Shown here: positions 1 through 7,937 of the stretch, one piece after another
Layout of the letters: every line of letters starts with the position of its first letter
Numbering within the stretch: the first letter of the stretch is position 1
Assembly (NCBI GenBank): GCA_017416765.1
Contig: JAFQBE010000014.1
Location: forward strand, 1 to 64,000
DNA from: Clostridia bacterium
Lineage (GTDB): Bacteria; Bacillota; Clostridia; Oscillospirales; Acutalibacteraceae
Reading direction: 5' to 3'
Length of the DNA stretch: 64,000 nucleotides
The notes under the pieces: model-generated
What the model saw: the letters and a program-made list of their open reading frames with translations, nothing else
Told to the model about the DNA's origin: nothing
The model's database searches: none
Program-made: the position numbers and the translations under genes

Positions 1-57
1 TCTTAATTCTTTTATTTCTTTTTCATATTGCTTGATGTGTCTGTATTTTCCGGGCAT
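1..57 (-). CDS. Probable IS3-type transposase OrfA, N-terminal fragment cut by window edge
   Basis: The minus strand opens an ATG at 57 preceded 7 nt upstream by a perfect AGGAGG (65-70). The 19 visible residues, MPGKYRHIKQYEKEIKELR, resemble the start of helix-turn-helix OrfA proteins of IS3-type insertion sequences in Clostridia, which often begin with a KY(K/R)H-x-x-QYEKEI pattern. Only the start is in the window, so the rest of the element and its ends cannot be judged. The family call rests on remembered similarity of a very short stretch. Confidence 0.45.
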   Translation of the reverse strand, partial: MPGKYRHIKQYEKEIKELR

Positions 58-64
58 AAAAATT

Positions 65-101
65 CCTCCTATGATAGTTATCTTAATTCTACCATAGGAG
101 G
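65..101 (-). promoter_or_regulatory. Inverted repeat that sequesters the Shine-Dalgarno of the OrfA-like gene
   Basis: CCTCCTATG (65-73) and CATAGGAGG (93-101) are a perfect 9-bp inverted repeat with a 19-nt loop. On the minus-strand transcript the AGGAGG of the OrfA-like gene lies in the 3' arm, so a transcript entering from outside would hide the ribosome site. This is the known logic by which insertion sequences limit transposase translation from read-through transcripts; its use here is inference. Confidence 0.5.
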
Positions 102-165
102 GTGTTTTTTTCATTGTACGTTTTTTACGGTCCTGTGCACACGCCGGTTCGGGGGTTGTTATATG

Positions 166-1335
166 TCAGCTTACTTTTGCATTGTCAATTATTATTTTTG
201 CTGCCATTGCTACTTTTGCGCTGTCCGCATTGTAAAGGGGATATTGGTGATTGTTAAATTTTTCGTTGTATGTACGCATGTAGCACATTACTGATTCAAT
301 GTCGTTCATAAGTGCTGCAGCATAGGCGTTTGAACCCCAGCAGAAGGAATCGGGAATTTCAAGCTTTTCCCATTCATAGCTTAAGCAGAACTGATTGTAA
401 AGTGAATGTGCGCGACCCGTATCGGGTGCGATTACACCGCAGATTATCGGAAAAAGCTGTGCGGTTGCACTGGGGTAATAATTATTCCATGAAAAATCAA
501 GAGCGTTTGCGTTGGTTTTGGTTATGGCGGGTTTATAATAGCTGCCAAAATAATTCCAGAAGCTTCGGTCAAATGCTTTTTTCATTTCTGTCTGAGCATC
601 TTTTAAAGATTCCAAGGTATCGGTGCAGGTTGTATCATTCGGGCAGATTGCTTTTTCAAAAAGCTCAATTGCGGCTGTAATACCTTCAAATACCTCGCAA
701 TTATCCATCAGATATTTTACTTCGTAATCCGGCTTTGCAAAGGTTAAGCCGTTGTGCATGGTTGAAAGCATTGCATTTACAATTCTTTTAATATCGTTGG
801 CTTTTGAAACTAAATATTCTTTGTCGCCGGTTTTTTCGTGGTATTTATTTAGTACGGTTAAAAAGGTTGCAGCATATGAGTCGGTAGAATCATAGCTTTG
901 CTTTGATGTTTCTTTTGTGATTTTTCCGTTTTCAACTGTTACGGTATAATCGTAGATTGTGCCGTCGATGCCGTTGTAGTCTGTTGCGGCAGTATTCAGG
1001 CGGCTGAAATGCCAAGCCAAATATGCTTTTACATGATTGGCATATTTTTCTGAATTGTCCAGCAAGGCAAGCGCTGCAAAATCGGCAAAGTATGGGTTTA
1101 CTGTCAGCTCGCCGTTTTGGGAATAAGTCATGGGTATTGCACCGTTTTCAAGCTGAAGAGATGCTATCCATGCTGTTTCCGTTTCAAATACGGATTGCAG
1201 GTATTCGATTTCATCGTTGTTCGGTACAAGTTCAATTCCGGTGGTGTGCTGCAAATCCGGACTTTCAAAAGGAATTCCGAAAAAGCTTAGTGCCGAAAAA
1301 AACAAAGCCATGACAAAGGATATGATTTTATACAT
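166..1335 (-). CDS. Secreted (alpha/alpha)-toroid protein, possibly glycoside-hydrolase-like
   Basis: 389 residues with an N-terminal signal peptide (hydrophobic residues 4-20). The rest is rich in helices with aromatic and acidic residues; stretches such as NGAIPMTY, DSTDSYAATFL and DSFCWGSNAYAAALM recall six-hairpin glycosidase-like toroids, where such segments line the sugar-binding groove. No catalytic residues can be assigned with confidence. It follows a secreted alpha-galactosidase-type gene on the same strand after only 17 nt, so the two are probably co-transcribed and act on the same extracellular glycan. The substrate is unknown. Confidence 0.6.
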   Translation of the reverse strand: MYKIISFVMALFFSALSFFGIPFESPDLQHTTGIELVPNNDEIEYLQSVFETETAWIASLQLENGAIPMTYSQNGELTVNPYFADFAALALLDNSEKYANHVKAYLAWHFSRLNTAATDYNGIDGTIYDYTVTVENGKITKETSKQSYDSTDSYAATFLTVLNKYHEKTGDKEYLVSKANDIKRIVNAMLSTMHNGLTFAKPDYEVKYLMDNCEVFEGITAAIELFEKAICPNDTTCTDTLESLKDAQTEMKKAFDRSFWNYFGSYYKPAITKTNANALDFSWNNYYPSATAQLFPIICGVIAPDTGRAHSLYNQFCLSYEWEKLEIPDSFCWGSNAYAAALMNDIESVMCYMRTYNEKFNNHQYPLYNADSAKVAMAAKIIIDNAKVS

Positions 1336-1352
1336 TTTTACTGCCTCCTGTT

Positions 1353-3419
1353 TTATTTTATGATATCATACATCATGATTACTGCTTTCGGTGTTTCTTC
1401 AATTGTCAGTTCAATGCCGCTGTTCATCAGGTCTGCGCCTGAACGCCTTGCTTTTACATCGGGGGTATCATAGTTGTAGATTTCATATGTCGCATCGGAT
1501 TTGAGACCGTTAAATTTTAACAGATATGTGTTGTCTGTTACATTTTCGCGCTTGTAAATAAGTGCCATGCCGCCTTGGGCATCAGTATCAAACTGCATTG
1601 CGTGGTACTTGCTTGTATCAAGTCCGCCATAGGTGAGAGGATAGTAGTTGCCGATCATATGGGGTCTGATATCGTAATTGTCAAGCAGCTGTGAACAGGA
1701 AATAATGTTCGTTCTGACTGCGTATTCACCGTCCACATAAGCGCAGGTGCCGTTGTAGGGATACCAGAAGGAAATGCCGTAGGTTTGTGCCTGTGTTGCC
1801 TGAAGGATATCGGGCTTGGACTTGCCTTCGCCGTCCATGCAGTTATAGTCGCTTCTCCACAGCGGAATAGACCTTCTTGCAGTTTCAATGTCAAGGCGTT
1901 TGCCGCCGGAAGCACACATATCAATTTTAAGCCCCGGTATTTCTTCGAGCAAGGTATCAAAGAAACGGTAAAGATTTGTTACATAGAGGTTTTCTGTTAT
2001 ACCTTTTCTGCCGTCAGCCCACTTTTCATCTGTCAGCTCCCAAAGGGGAAGGGGAGTGAAATTGCTGTCCATTCTGAAACCTTTAACCGAGTTGTAGCGT
2101 AAAGATTCAAGGGTAAGGTTTGTAATATATTCGAGTGCTTCTTCATTTGCGAAGTTGACAACATTTGCTTCGTCATTCTCTTCGTTAATAAGCAGCCAAC
2201 CATCGTGCTTTATGCAATCATTGTATACCTGTGTGTCCTTGCAGCAACGCTCAATTTCGTACCACAGGAGCATTTCAATTCCGCGTTCTTCAAGAAGCTG
2301 TGAAATTTTGCCGAGTCCGTTGGGGAAACGCTCGGGGTCAGCATACCAGTTACCTACGCTGTCACCCCAGTGGTTTCTTATGGGGTACCAGCCTGCATCA
2401 ACCCATGCATAATCAAGTGCATCGGTCCAAGCTTCGGGAATGTTTTTGACATTCTGAAGAACCTGGTCTTCCGTAACCCCGGGAGATTCAACGCCAATAC
2501 CTGTTGTCGTGACCTGCTTTGTGCCCTCCGGAACAACACAGTCAATTGTGTACTGTCTGAATGTGTTGAAGCCTTTCAGAGCACTGTCTGAATTGTAGAA
2601 GGTAAGTGAAACAAGCGGTGAACGGACTTCCTCGCTGGGCAGAAGGTAGCCTTTGAGTGTCTGCTGCTTTGCCTTTACCTTTGTGCCGTTGGAGTTCTGA
2701 GAAAGTGAGGTGTACCATTGACCTGACCAGCCTACTGCCAGAACTGTGCTGTTTTCTTCACCGTGAATGTTGAAATAGGGCAGGAACGATTCTGTTCTGC
2801 CGCCGTTAGCGGTAAAAACTGCGGGTAATAAAGCAAGGTCAGATTTCATCATTTCATAGTCATCAGCCTCGGCAAATGAGCCTTTGCTGCAATAAATATC
2901 TGCTTTTTTGCCGGTGGGAAGGTAAGTATCAATTGCATAAAAACCTGATACCTGCGGAGAGTTTGCCACACCTTCATTTTTTACATAAACTGTCCAGTCG
3001 CAGGAGGCATTATCCTCATAAATTGTTGCCTCGACGGTTGCAACAATATCGCTGTTTTTATGAGAAACGGTGATGTATGTAGTTTTGCCGCCGCGGTAAA
3101 CTGCACCTGTTTCACTTTCTTTGCTGAAAGAAAATTCCCAATCGTCAATGTTTCTTCTGAAATCCTTACCGCCTATAGAAAAGGTATAGGCAGGCTTTTT
3201 AGTCGAAAGCACATTTTCATTATACCAGTTGCGGCAAAGCGCTTTTTCTTCTGCTGTTATCTGATAATGTTTTGCATCCATTGATTCAAAAGAAAAATCT
3301 GTAGTTGAGCTTACCTGCATTGCTGCTCGGTCCACCCAGACCTTAAAGTTTGAATCCGGCACCGCAAACGAAGATACAATAAATAAGAGTGCCTGGATAA
3401 GTGAAATTACGGCTCTCAT
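1353..3419 (-). CDS. Secreted GH36-type alpha-galactosidase (paralogue 1)
   Basis: 688 residues with a signal peptide (about 1-19). After an N-terminal beta-rich domain comes a TIM barrel with family marks of GH36/clan GH-D: WVDAGWYP, then FRMDSNF with the presumed nucleophile D451, and CASGGKRLD followed by PLWRSDYNC with presumed acid/base D524. The canonical KWDxN nucleophile motif is replaced by RMDSN, so specificity may be shifted from plain alpha-galactosides. It is about 45 kDa shorter in architecture than many multidomain homologues but has a complete barrel and a C-terminal beta domain. A clear paralogue lies at 5822-7885 on the opposite strand. The role is extracellular alpha-galactoside release; the exact linkage is not visible. 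Confidence 0.85.
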   Translation of the reverse strand: MRAVISLIQALLFIVSSFAVPDSNFKVWVDRAAMQVSSTTDFSFESMDAKHYQITAEEKALCRNWYNENVLSTKKPAYTFSIGGKDFRRNIDDWEFSFSKESETGAVYRGGKTTYITVSHKNSDIVATVEATIYEDNASCDWTVYVKNEGVANSPQVSGFYAIDTYLPTGKKADIYCSKGSFAEADDYEMMKSDLALLPAVFTANGGRTESFLPYFNIHGEENSTVLAVGWSGQWYTSLSQNSNGTKVKAKQQTLKGYLLPSEEVRSPLVSLTFYNSDSALKGFNTFRQYTIDCVVPEGTKQVTTTGIGVESPGVTEDQVLQNVKNIPEAWTDALDYAWVDAGWYPIRNHWGDSVGNWYADPERFPNGLGKISQLLEERGIEMLLWYEIERCCKDTQVYNDCIKHDGWLLINEENDEANVVNFANEEALEYITNLTLESLRYNSVKGFRMDSNFTPLPLWELTDEKWADGRKGITENLYVTNLYRFFDTLLEEIPGLKIDMCASGGKRLDIETARRSIPLWRSDYNCMDGEGKSKPDILQATQAQTYGISFWYPYNGTCAYVDGEYAVRTNIISCSQLLDNYDIRPHMIGNYYPLTYGGLDTSKYHAMQFDTDAQGGMALIYKRENVTDNTYLLKFNGLKSDATYEIYNYDTPDVKARRSGADLMNSGIELTIEETPKAVIMMYDIIK

Positions 3420-3446
3420 AAAATTACCTCCTTGATAATCATTATA

Positions 3447-4241
3447 TTATTTTGCATAAAGCATACCTATTATTTTATTTCTTACCGAACATGGGAAAAT
3501 TTTGCACAGCAGGCATACTGCTTTGTATGAAAAGCCGATTGCATACAGCGGCTTAACCTTGCTTTTTAAAGCAATTTTTGCTATGTAACTGCCTGCGGTT
3601 TCGGGCTTCATGCCCTTCATTTCGTCCGTTTCCATTCCGGCTACACTTCTTGAAATTCTGCCGCCGTAAACATCGTCGCCGTCAAATGATTTCTGCCGCG
3701 CTTTAGTGAATTCCGTGTATATGTCACCGGGTTGAATTGCCGTAACCGTTATTCCGAACGGATTTACCTCGTTAGCTAATGCACAGGTGTAGCTTTCAAT
3801 AGCTGCCTTTGATGCGGAATAGTATACTTGAAACGGAATGTGTGCTACAGCCGCGACCGAGCTGATGTTGACTATTCTGCCACCGCTGTTTTTGCGCATA
3901 ACCGGCAAAACTGCTTTATTTACATTTACCATTCCGAAAAAGTTTACATCAAACTGCGCCTTTGCATCTTCAAGCCTTGTGAATTCAACTGCACCTGAAA
4001 TTCCGAAGCCTGCACAGTTAATAACTAAATCAATTCGTTTATGTTCTTTTACAATTTTTTCAACAGCCGATAAAACATCGGCTTCGTTTGTAACATCACA
4101 CTTTATATGTGTAATATTTTCAGCAGGTATGTTTCGGCGACTTAAATCGTAAACCGTGCAGCCTGCTTTGCATAATGCGGCAGCTGCGTATCTGCCTATT
4201 CCGGAGCTCGCGCCGGTTACAATCGCAACTTTGTTGTTCAT
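3447..4241 (-). CDS. Short-chain dehydrogenase/reductase (SDR)
   Basis: 264 residues, the usual size for a classical SDR. It has the Rossmann TGASSGIG nucleotide-binding motif (9-16), NCAG (75-78), the catalytic Ser near 128 and the YSASK pair Y141/K145. The RR after the second strand (residues 35-36) suggests NADP(H) preference, which is inference. It is cytoplasmic and lies upstream of the alpha-galactosidase gene on the same strand, separated by 27 nt, so it may be in the same transcript. The substrate cannot be read from the sequence. Confidence 0.85.
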   Translation of the reverse strand: MNNKVAIVTGASSGIGRYAAAALCKAGCTVYDLSRRNIPAENITHIKCDVTNEADVLSAVEKIVKEHKRIDLVINCAGFGISGAVEFTRLEDAKAQFDVNFFGMVNVNKAVLPVMRKNSGGRIVNISSVAAVAHIPFQVYYSASKAAIESYTCALANEVNPFGITVTAIQPGDIYTEFTKARQKSFDGDDVYGGRISRSVAGMETDEMKGMKPETAGSYIAKIALKSKVKPLYAIGFSYKAVCLLCKIFPCSVRNKIIGMLYAK

Positions 4242-4316
4242 TAGCTATCACCAATATATTATTCTATTCCAAATATACTTTAAAGTCAATTGTTCTGTAA
4301 TGTTTCACGAAAGTTG

Positions 4317-4345
4317 TTTACTTTTTTATTATAAAGCAGTATAAT
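4317..4345 (+). promoter_or_regulatory. Sigma-A promoter for the phosphoesterase/alpha-galactosidase pair
   Basis: TTTACT (4317-4322) and TATAAT (4340-4345) with a 17-bp spacer, about 30 nt upstream of a strong GGAGGT at 4374-4379. It drives rightward transcription away from the SDR gene. Confidence 0.6.
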
Positions 4346-4408
4346 TTTTATATTATTTCTGATTCTTTAATTTGGAGGTAAAAGTGAAAAAAGGTTGTAT
4401 CTTTTTTC

Positions 4409-5791
4409 ATGTGTATGGTTATGGTTTTACAATCAGGCTTGGTTGGGGCATCGGCTTTTAATGCACCGATGCTTGAGCATACAGAGTGGGAATCACGTTA
4501 CTCTTCGCTTATTAAAAGCAATACTTTGCCTACCCTCAATGTAGGCATCAATGAAACAAGTGTCAGCCTTTGCTGGCATTGTGATAAGGATAAGGCTGTG
4601 GCGCAGGTCAGGCTTTCTGAAAACAGCGATATGTCGGATTTCAGGCTTTATGACGGTAAGACAACCACAGCTGAAAATGAAAATCAGCTTGTCTGCCGCG
4701 TTGAAATAACAGGACTTGAAGAAAATACAAGCTACTTTTATCAGTGGTATACCGAAAACGGCTGGAGCGAAATTAAAGAGTACAAAACTAAGGCCTTCGC
4801 TGACCACAAGGTGCTTGTAGTGGGAGATATACAAATTTCGGAAATCCACGGCGATGATGCGTCTTCACAGATTTATGACGGATATGTGTGGAACAATATG
4901 CTTTCTCTGGCATTGGGTTCGAATCCGGAGATTGCATACCTTGTTTCACCCGGTGATAATACATCTACAGGTAATACTGCTGAGGAATGGCAGACTCTGA
5001 TTATGCCTGAGGCAATGCGTCAACTGCCTATGGCACTTGCAATAGGCAACCACGATAAAAAGGGCATGCACTATAACTACTATACCAATATGCCAAACGA
5101 ATTCTACGGCAAGCATTTTTACGGACTGGACCGTAATTTCTGGTTCCGCTACGGCGATGTGCTTTACCTTGTGTTCAATTCGACCTCGGGTGATGCACCT
5201 GACCATATGGCTATGGCAAAGGAAGCCGTTGAAAAGAATCAGGACGCAAAGTGGAGAATAGGTGTTGTTCACCACGGAATATACGGCGCAGGTGACTGTA
5301 TCGGAGATAAGGAAACAGAAATTCTGCTTAACACTATTTTTACCCCGATTTTTGAATCCTTTGACCTTGACCTTGTTATAACCGGCCACACTCATTCGCA
5401 GGGTCGTTCACACTTTATGGAAAACAGAAAGGTTGTAGCTGCTGCCGAAAGCGGCAAGACCTATACCGACCCCGAGGGTATAGTTTATATCAACGCAAAT
5501 TCCGTTGCGGGCAGAGTAATAATGGATTATGAAGCTGATTACCTTGCCTACAGTTTTGTGAAAAACGATGTTACAACCTACACGACGCTTGAATTCAAAG
5601 GTAATCAGCTTATTCTTGAAACAAGAAGAGGGGATAACGGAGCTTTGCTTGACAGCGTAACGCTTGAACGCACAAAGCAGCACAGCGAAAATTCCGCAGG
5701 TAATGTGCTGAAAAGAATAGGTTATAAGGCTATAGAAGTATTAGGCTTTATCTATACAAAAATTGATACGCTTGTCAGAAAATTCAGTTGA
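4409..5791 (+). CDS. Secreted purple-acid-phosphatase-like metallophosphoesterase; signal peptide out of frame
   Basis: The body shows a fibronectin-III-like N-terminal domain typical of purple acid phosphatases (SVSLCWHC..., TSYFYQWY) followed by a calcineurin-type phosphoesterase domain: GDI near 136, GD in PGDN, GNHD (213-216), VVHHG and GHTH (326-329), the metal ligands of a dinuclear centre. It probably hydrolyses phosphomonoesters outside the cell. The best start is GTG 4384, 5 nt after GGAGGT, but that frame ends at 4460 and is +1 to the body. Removing one A from the A6 run (4387-4392) or one T from the T6 run (4402-4407) would fuse a good signal peptide (MKKVVSFF or MKKGCIFF, ending ASA-F). 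As written only the internal ATG 4409 is available. A GH36 gene follows after 30 nt. Confidence 0.8.
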   Translation: MCMVMVLQSGLVGASAFNAPMLEHTEWESRYSSLIKSNTLPTLNVGINETSVSLCWHCDKDKAVAQVRLSENSDMSDFRLYDGKTTTAENENQLVCRVEITGLEENTSYFYQWYTENGWSEIKEYKTKAFADHKVLVVGDIQISEIHGDDASSQIYDGYVWNNMLSLALGSNPEIAYLVSPGDNTSTGNTAEEWQTLIMPEAMRQLPMALAIGNHDKKGMHYNYYTNMPNEFYGKHFYGLDRNFWFRYGDVLYLVFNSTSGDAPDHMAMAKEAVEKNQDAKWRIGVVHHGIYGAGDCIGDKETEILLNTIFTPIFESFDLDLVITGHTHSQGRSHFMENRKVVAAAESGKTYTDPEGIVYINANSVAGRVIMDYEADYLAYSFVKNDVTTYTTLEFKGNQLILETRRGDNGALLDSVTLERTKQHSENSAGNVLKRIGYKAIEVLGFIYTKIDTLVRKFS

Positions 5792-5821
5792 TAAAATGAA
5801 TATAACAAAAGGTGATAGATT

Positions 5822-7885
5822 ATGTTTGAATTTATAATGGCTGTTTTTATGTTTATTTCAAGCTGTTTCGGCTCATTCGTTACTCAGCTTGAAAGGCTGC
5901 CGGACAACAAATATAACAGCAATATTACATTTGACAGTATATCTGCTGAAGAAACAAAAGTCAGCGAAAAAGAAAAGAAGGCTTGCCGCGATTGGTTTAA
6001 CGAAAACATACTTTCAACCGAAAATCCGGCTTACAATTTTACTGTAGACGGTAAGGATTTCAGAAAAAACATTAACCAATGGGATATTCAGGTTGGTAAA
6101 GAAAGTGCTGTTGGTGAAGTTTATCACGGTGGTAAAACAATTTACCTTACAGCTACCCACAAAAAGAGCAATATTGTTGCAACGGTTGAAGCAACAATTT
6201 ATGAAGAAAACGCTACCTGTGAGTGGACTGTTTACCTTTCTAATGACGGTGCAGAGGTTTCGCCTGTCATCAGTAACTTTTATGCTGCAGATACAGCGAT
6301 CAATGCGGAAAAATCACAGCTTTATTATTCCAAGGGAAGTTATGATGAGCCTTATGATTTTGCATTGATGCAGAAAAAAATTTCGGTATTTCCTTCAAAA
6401 TTCACAAGCTATGACGGAAGGTCAACGGATAATTATCTTTCCTATTTCAACATCAGCGGCGAAAACGGCGGTGTTGTGTTGGGTATTGGCTGGACAGGTC
6501 TGTGGGAAGCAGATATCAAGCAGACGGGCGAAAAAGTCAACATAAAAGCAAAACAGGAAAAATTTAAAGCATATCTTCTTCCGGGAGAAAGTGTGCGTTC
6601 TCCGCTGGTGTCGCTCAGCTTTTATGACTCTGCAAATCCTCTGAAAGGCTTCAACACTTTCAGAAGCTGGATAAGCGGCTGCGTTTATCCCCGGAATATT
6701 CCCGATACTATGACCATGCTCGAGCTTTCAGGTCCTATGCACACGCAGACAGCTCAGGAGCTTTTTTCTGCTGCAGACGGATTCGGTGCAGAAACCTATG
6801 CTCCGATTGATTATTTCTGGATGGATGCGGGGTGGTACCAGTACAAAGAGGGATGGCATGATTCTGTAGGTACATGGGTGCCGAATGCAAACCGTTTCCC
6901 TAACGGCATTGCAGAGGTTTCTGAATATGCTTCAACAAAGGGTTGCGGTCTTGTGCTGTGGTTTGAGCCTGAACGAGTTTGCAGAGATTCTCTTTTCCAT
7001 CAGAAAGGTGCTGAAAACAAAAACTGGCTTATAGAAGTGGAAGACGAGGATAACATTATGTGGAATCTCGCAGAGGATTCTGCGGCTGATTATCTTTCTG
7101 ATTATATTTCAACTTTCCTTAAAGAAAACAAAATTTCTATATACAGGCAGGATTTTAATATTTCGCCCGATATATATTGGAAGCAGGCAGATAAAGAATA
7201 CTATAACGGCAGAACAGGAATAACAGAGAACCGTTATGTAACAAATCTTTACAAATACCTTGACAGTCTTTGTGAAAATGTTGAAGGGTTGATTATTGAC
7301 AACTGTGCTTCGGGTGGCAGAAGGCTTGACCTTGAAATGGCTCGTCGCAGTGTACCTGTGTGGCGCAGCGATTACAACTGCAACCCACATGATGATATAC
7401 TTGAAGCAACGCAGTCCCAGACTTACGGCTTGTCGTTCTGGCTTCCGCTATCAGGTACTGTGTTCTACAGCGAATCGGAGTATGCAGCGCGCAGCAGCAT
7501 TATGCCTCTCGGTCTTGAAACCTTCGGAACTGTTCATGGTGAGCATTACGGCGAATATATAGTTCAGCGTTCAATGATGAACGAATACTATTATCCGTTG
7601 TCCTCCGGCGGTTACTATTCTGACAGAATCCTTGCAATGCAGTATTCTGCTTACGATGCGCAAAGTGGCATGGCACTTGTTTATAAGCGTGCTGATGTCA
7701 AGGAAAATGAATATTCCGTAAAGCTTAACGGTCTTTCGCAAAATACAGTTTACAGTGTTTATGATTATGATGCACCCGAAAAGATTGTTAAAAAGACGGG
7801 CAGGGAGCTTATGAGTGACGGAATAAAACTCAGCCTTCCTGAAGGTGAAAAGGCATTTATAATTATGTTTTCAGCAAACAATTAA
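5822..7885 (+). CDS. Secreted GH36-type alpha-galactosidase (paralogue 2)
   Basis: 687 residues; residues 3-20 are hydrophobic and act as a signal peptide. It matches the protein at 1353-3419 along its length: an N-terminal beta domain, GFNTFRSW, FWMDAGWY, LVLWFEPERV, YRQDFN with presumed nucleophile D444, CASGGRRLD and VWRSDYNC with presumed acid/base D517, then a C-terminal beta domain. WFEPERV is closer to canonical GH36 than the WYEIERC of paralogue 1, so this copy is the better candidate for a standard alpha-galactosidase. It is co-oriented with the metallophosphoesterase 30 nt upstream and converges on the GH42 gene. Divergent duplication with inverted placement around the SDR/phosphatase pair is visible. 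Confidence 0.87.
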   Translation: MFEFIMAVFMFISSCFGSFVTQLERLPDNKYNSNITFDSISAEETKVSEKEKKACRDWFNENILSTENPAYNFTVDGKDFRKNINQWDIQVGKESAVGEVYHGGKTIYLTATHKKSNIVATVEATIYEENATCEWTVYLSNDGAEVSPVISNFYAADTAINAEKSQLYYSKGSYDEPYDFALMQKKISVFPSKFTSYDGRSTDNYLSYFNISGENGGVVLGIGWTGLWEADIKQTGEKVNIKAKQEKFKAYLLPGESVRSPLVSLSFYDSANPLKGFNTFRSWISGCVYPRNIPDTMTMLELSGPMHTQTAQELFSAADGFGAETYAPIDYFWMDAGWYQYKEGWHDSVGTWVPNANRFPNGIAEVSEYASTKGCGLVLWFEPERVCRDSLFHQKGAENKNWLIEVEDEDNIMWNLAEDSAADYLSDYISTFLKENKISIYRQDFNISPDIYWKQADKEYYNGRTGITENRYVTNLYKYLDSLCENVEGLIIDNCASGGRRLDLEMARRSVPVWRSDYNCNPHDDILEATQSQTYGLSFWLPLSGTVFYSESEYAARSSIMPLGLETFGTVHGEHYGEYIVQRSMMNEYYYPLSSGGYYSDRILAMQYSAYDAQSGMALVYKRADVKENEYSVKLNGLSQNTVYSVYDYDAPEKIVKKTGRELMSDGIKLSLPEGEKAFIIMFSANN

Positions 7886-7900
7886 ATATTAAAAAATCAA

Positions 7901-7936
7901 AGGCTGTCTTACCGCAAAAGTAAGGCAGCCTGATAT
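7901..7936. terminator. Bidirectional terminator between convergent GH36 and GH42 genes
   Basis: AGGCTGTCTTAC (7901-7912) pairs with GTAAGGCAGCCT (7920-7931) with one G-U pair. An A-rich tract lies on the left and a T-rich tract on the right, so it can work from both sides. Confidence 0.8.
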
Positions 7937-7937
7937 T

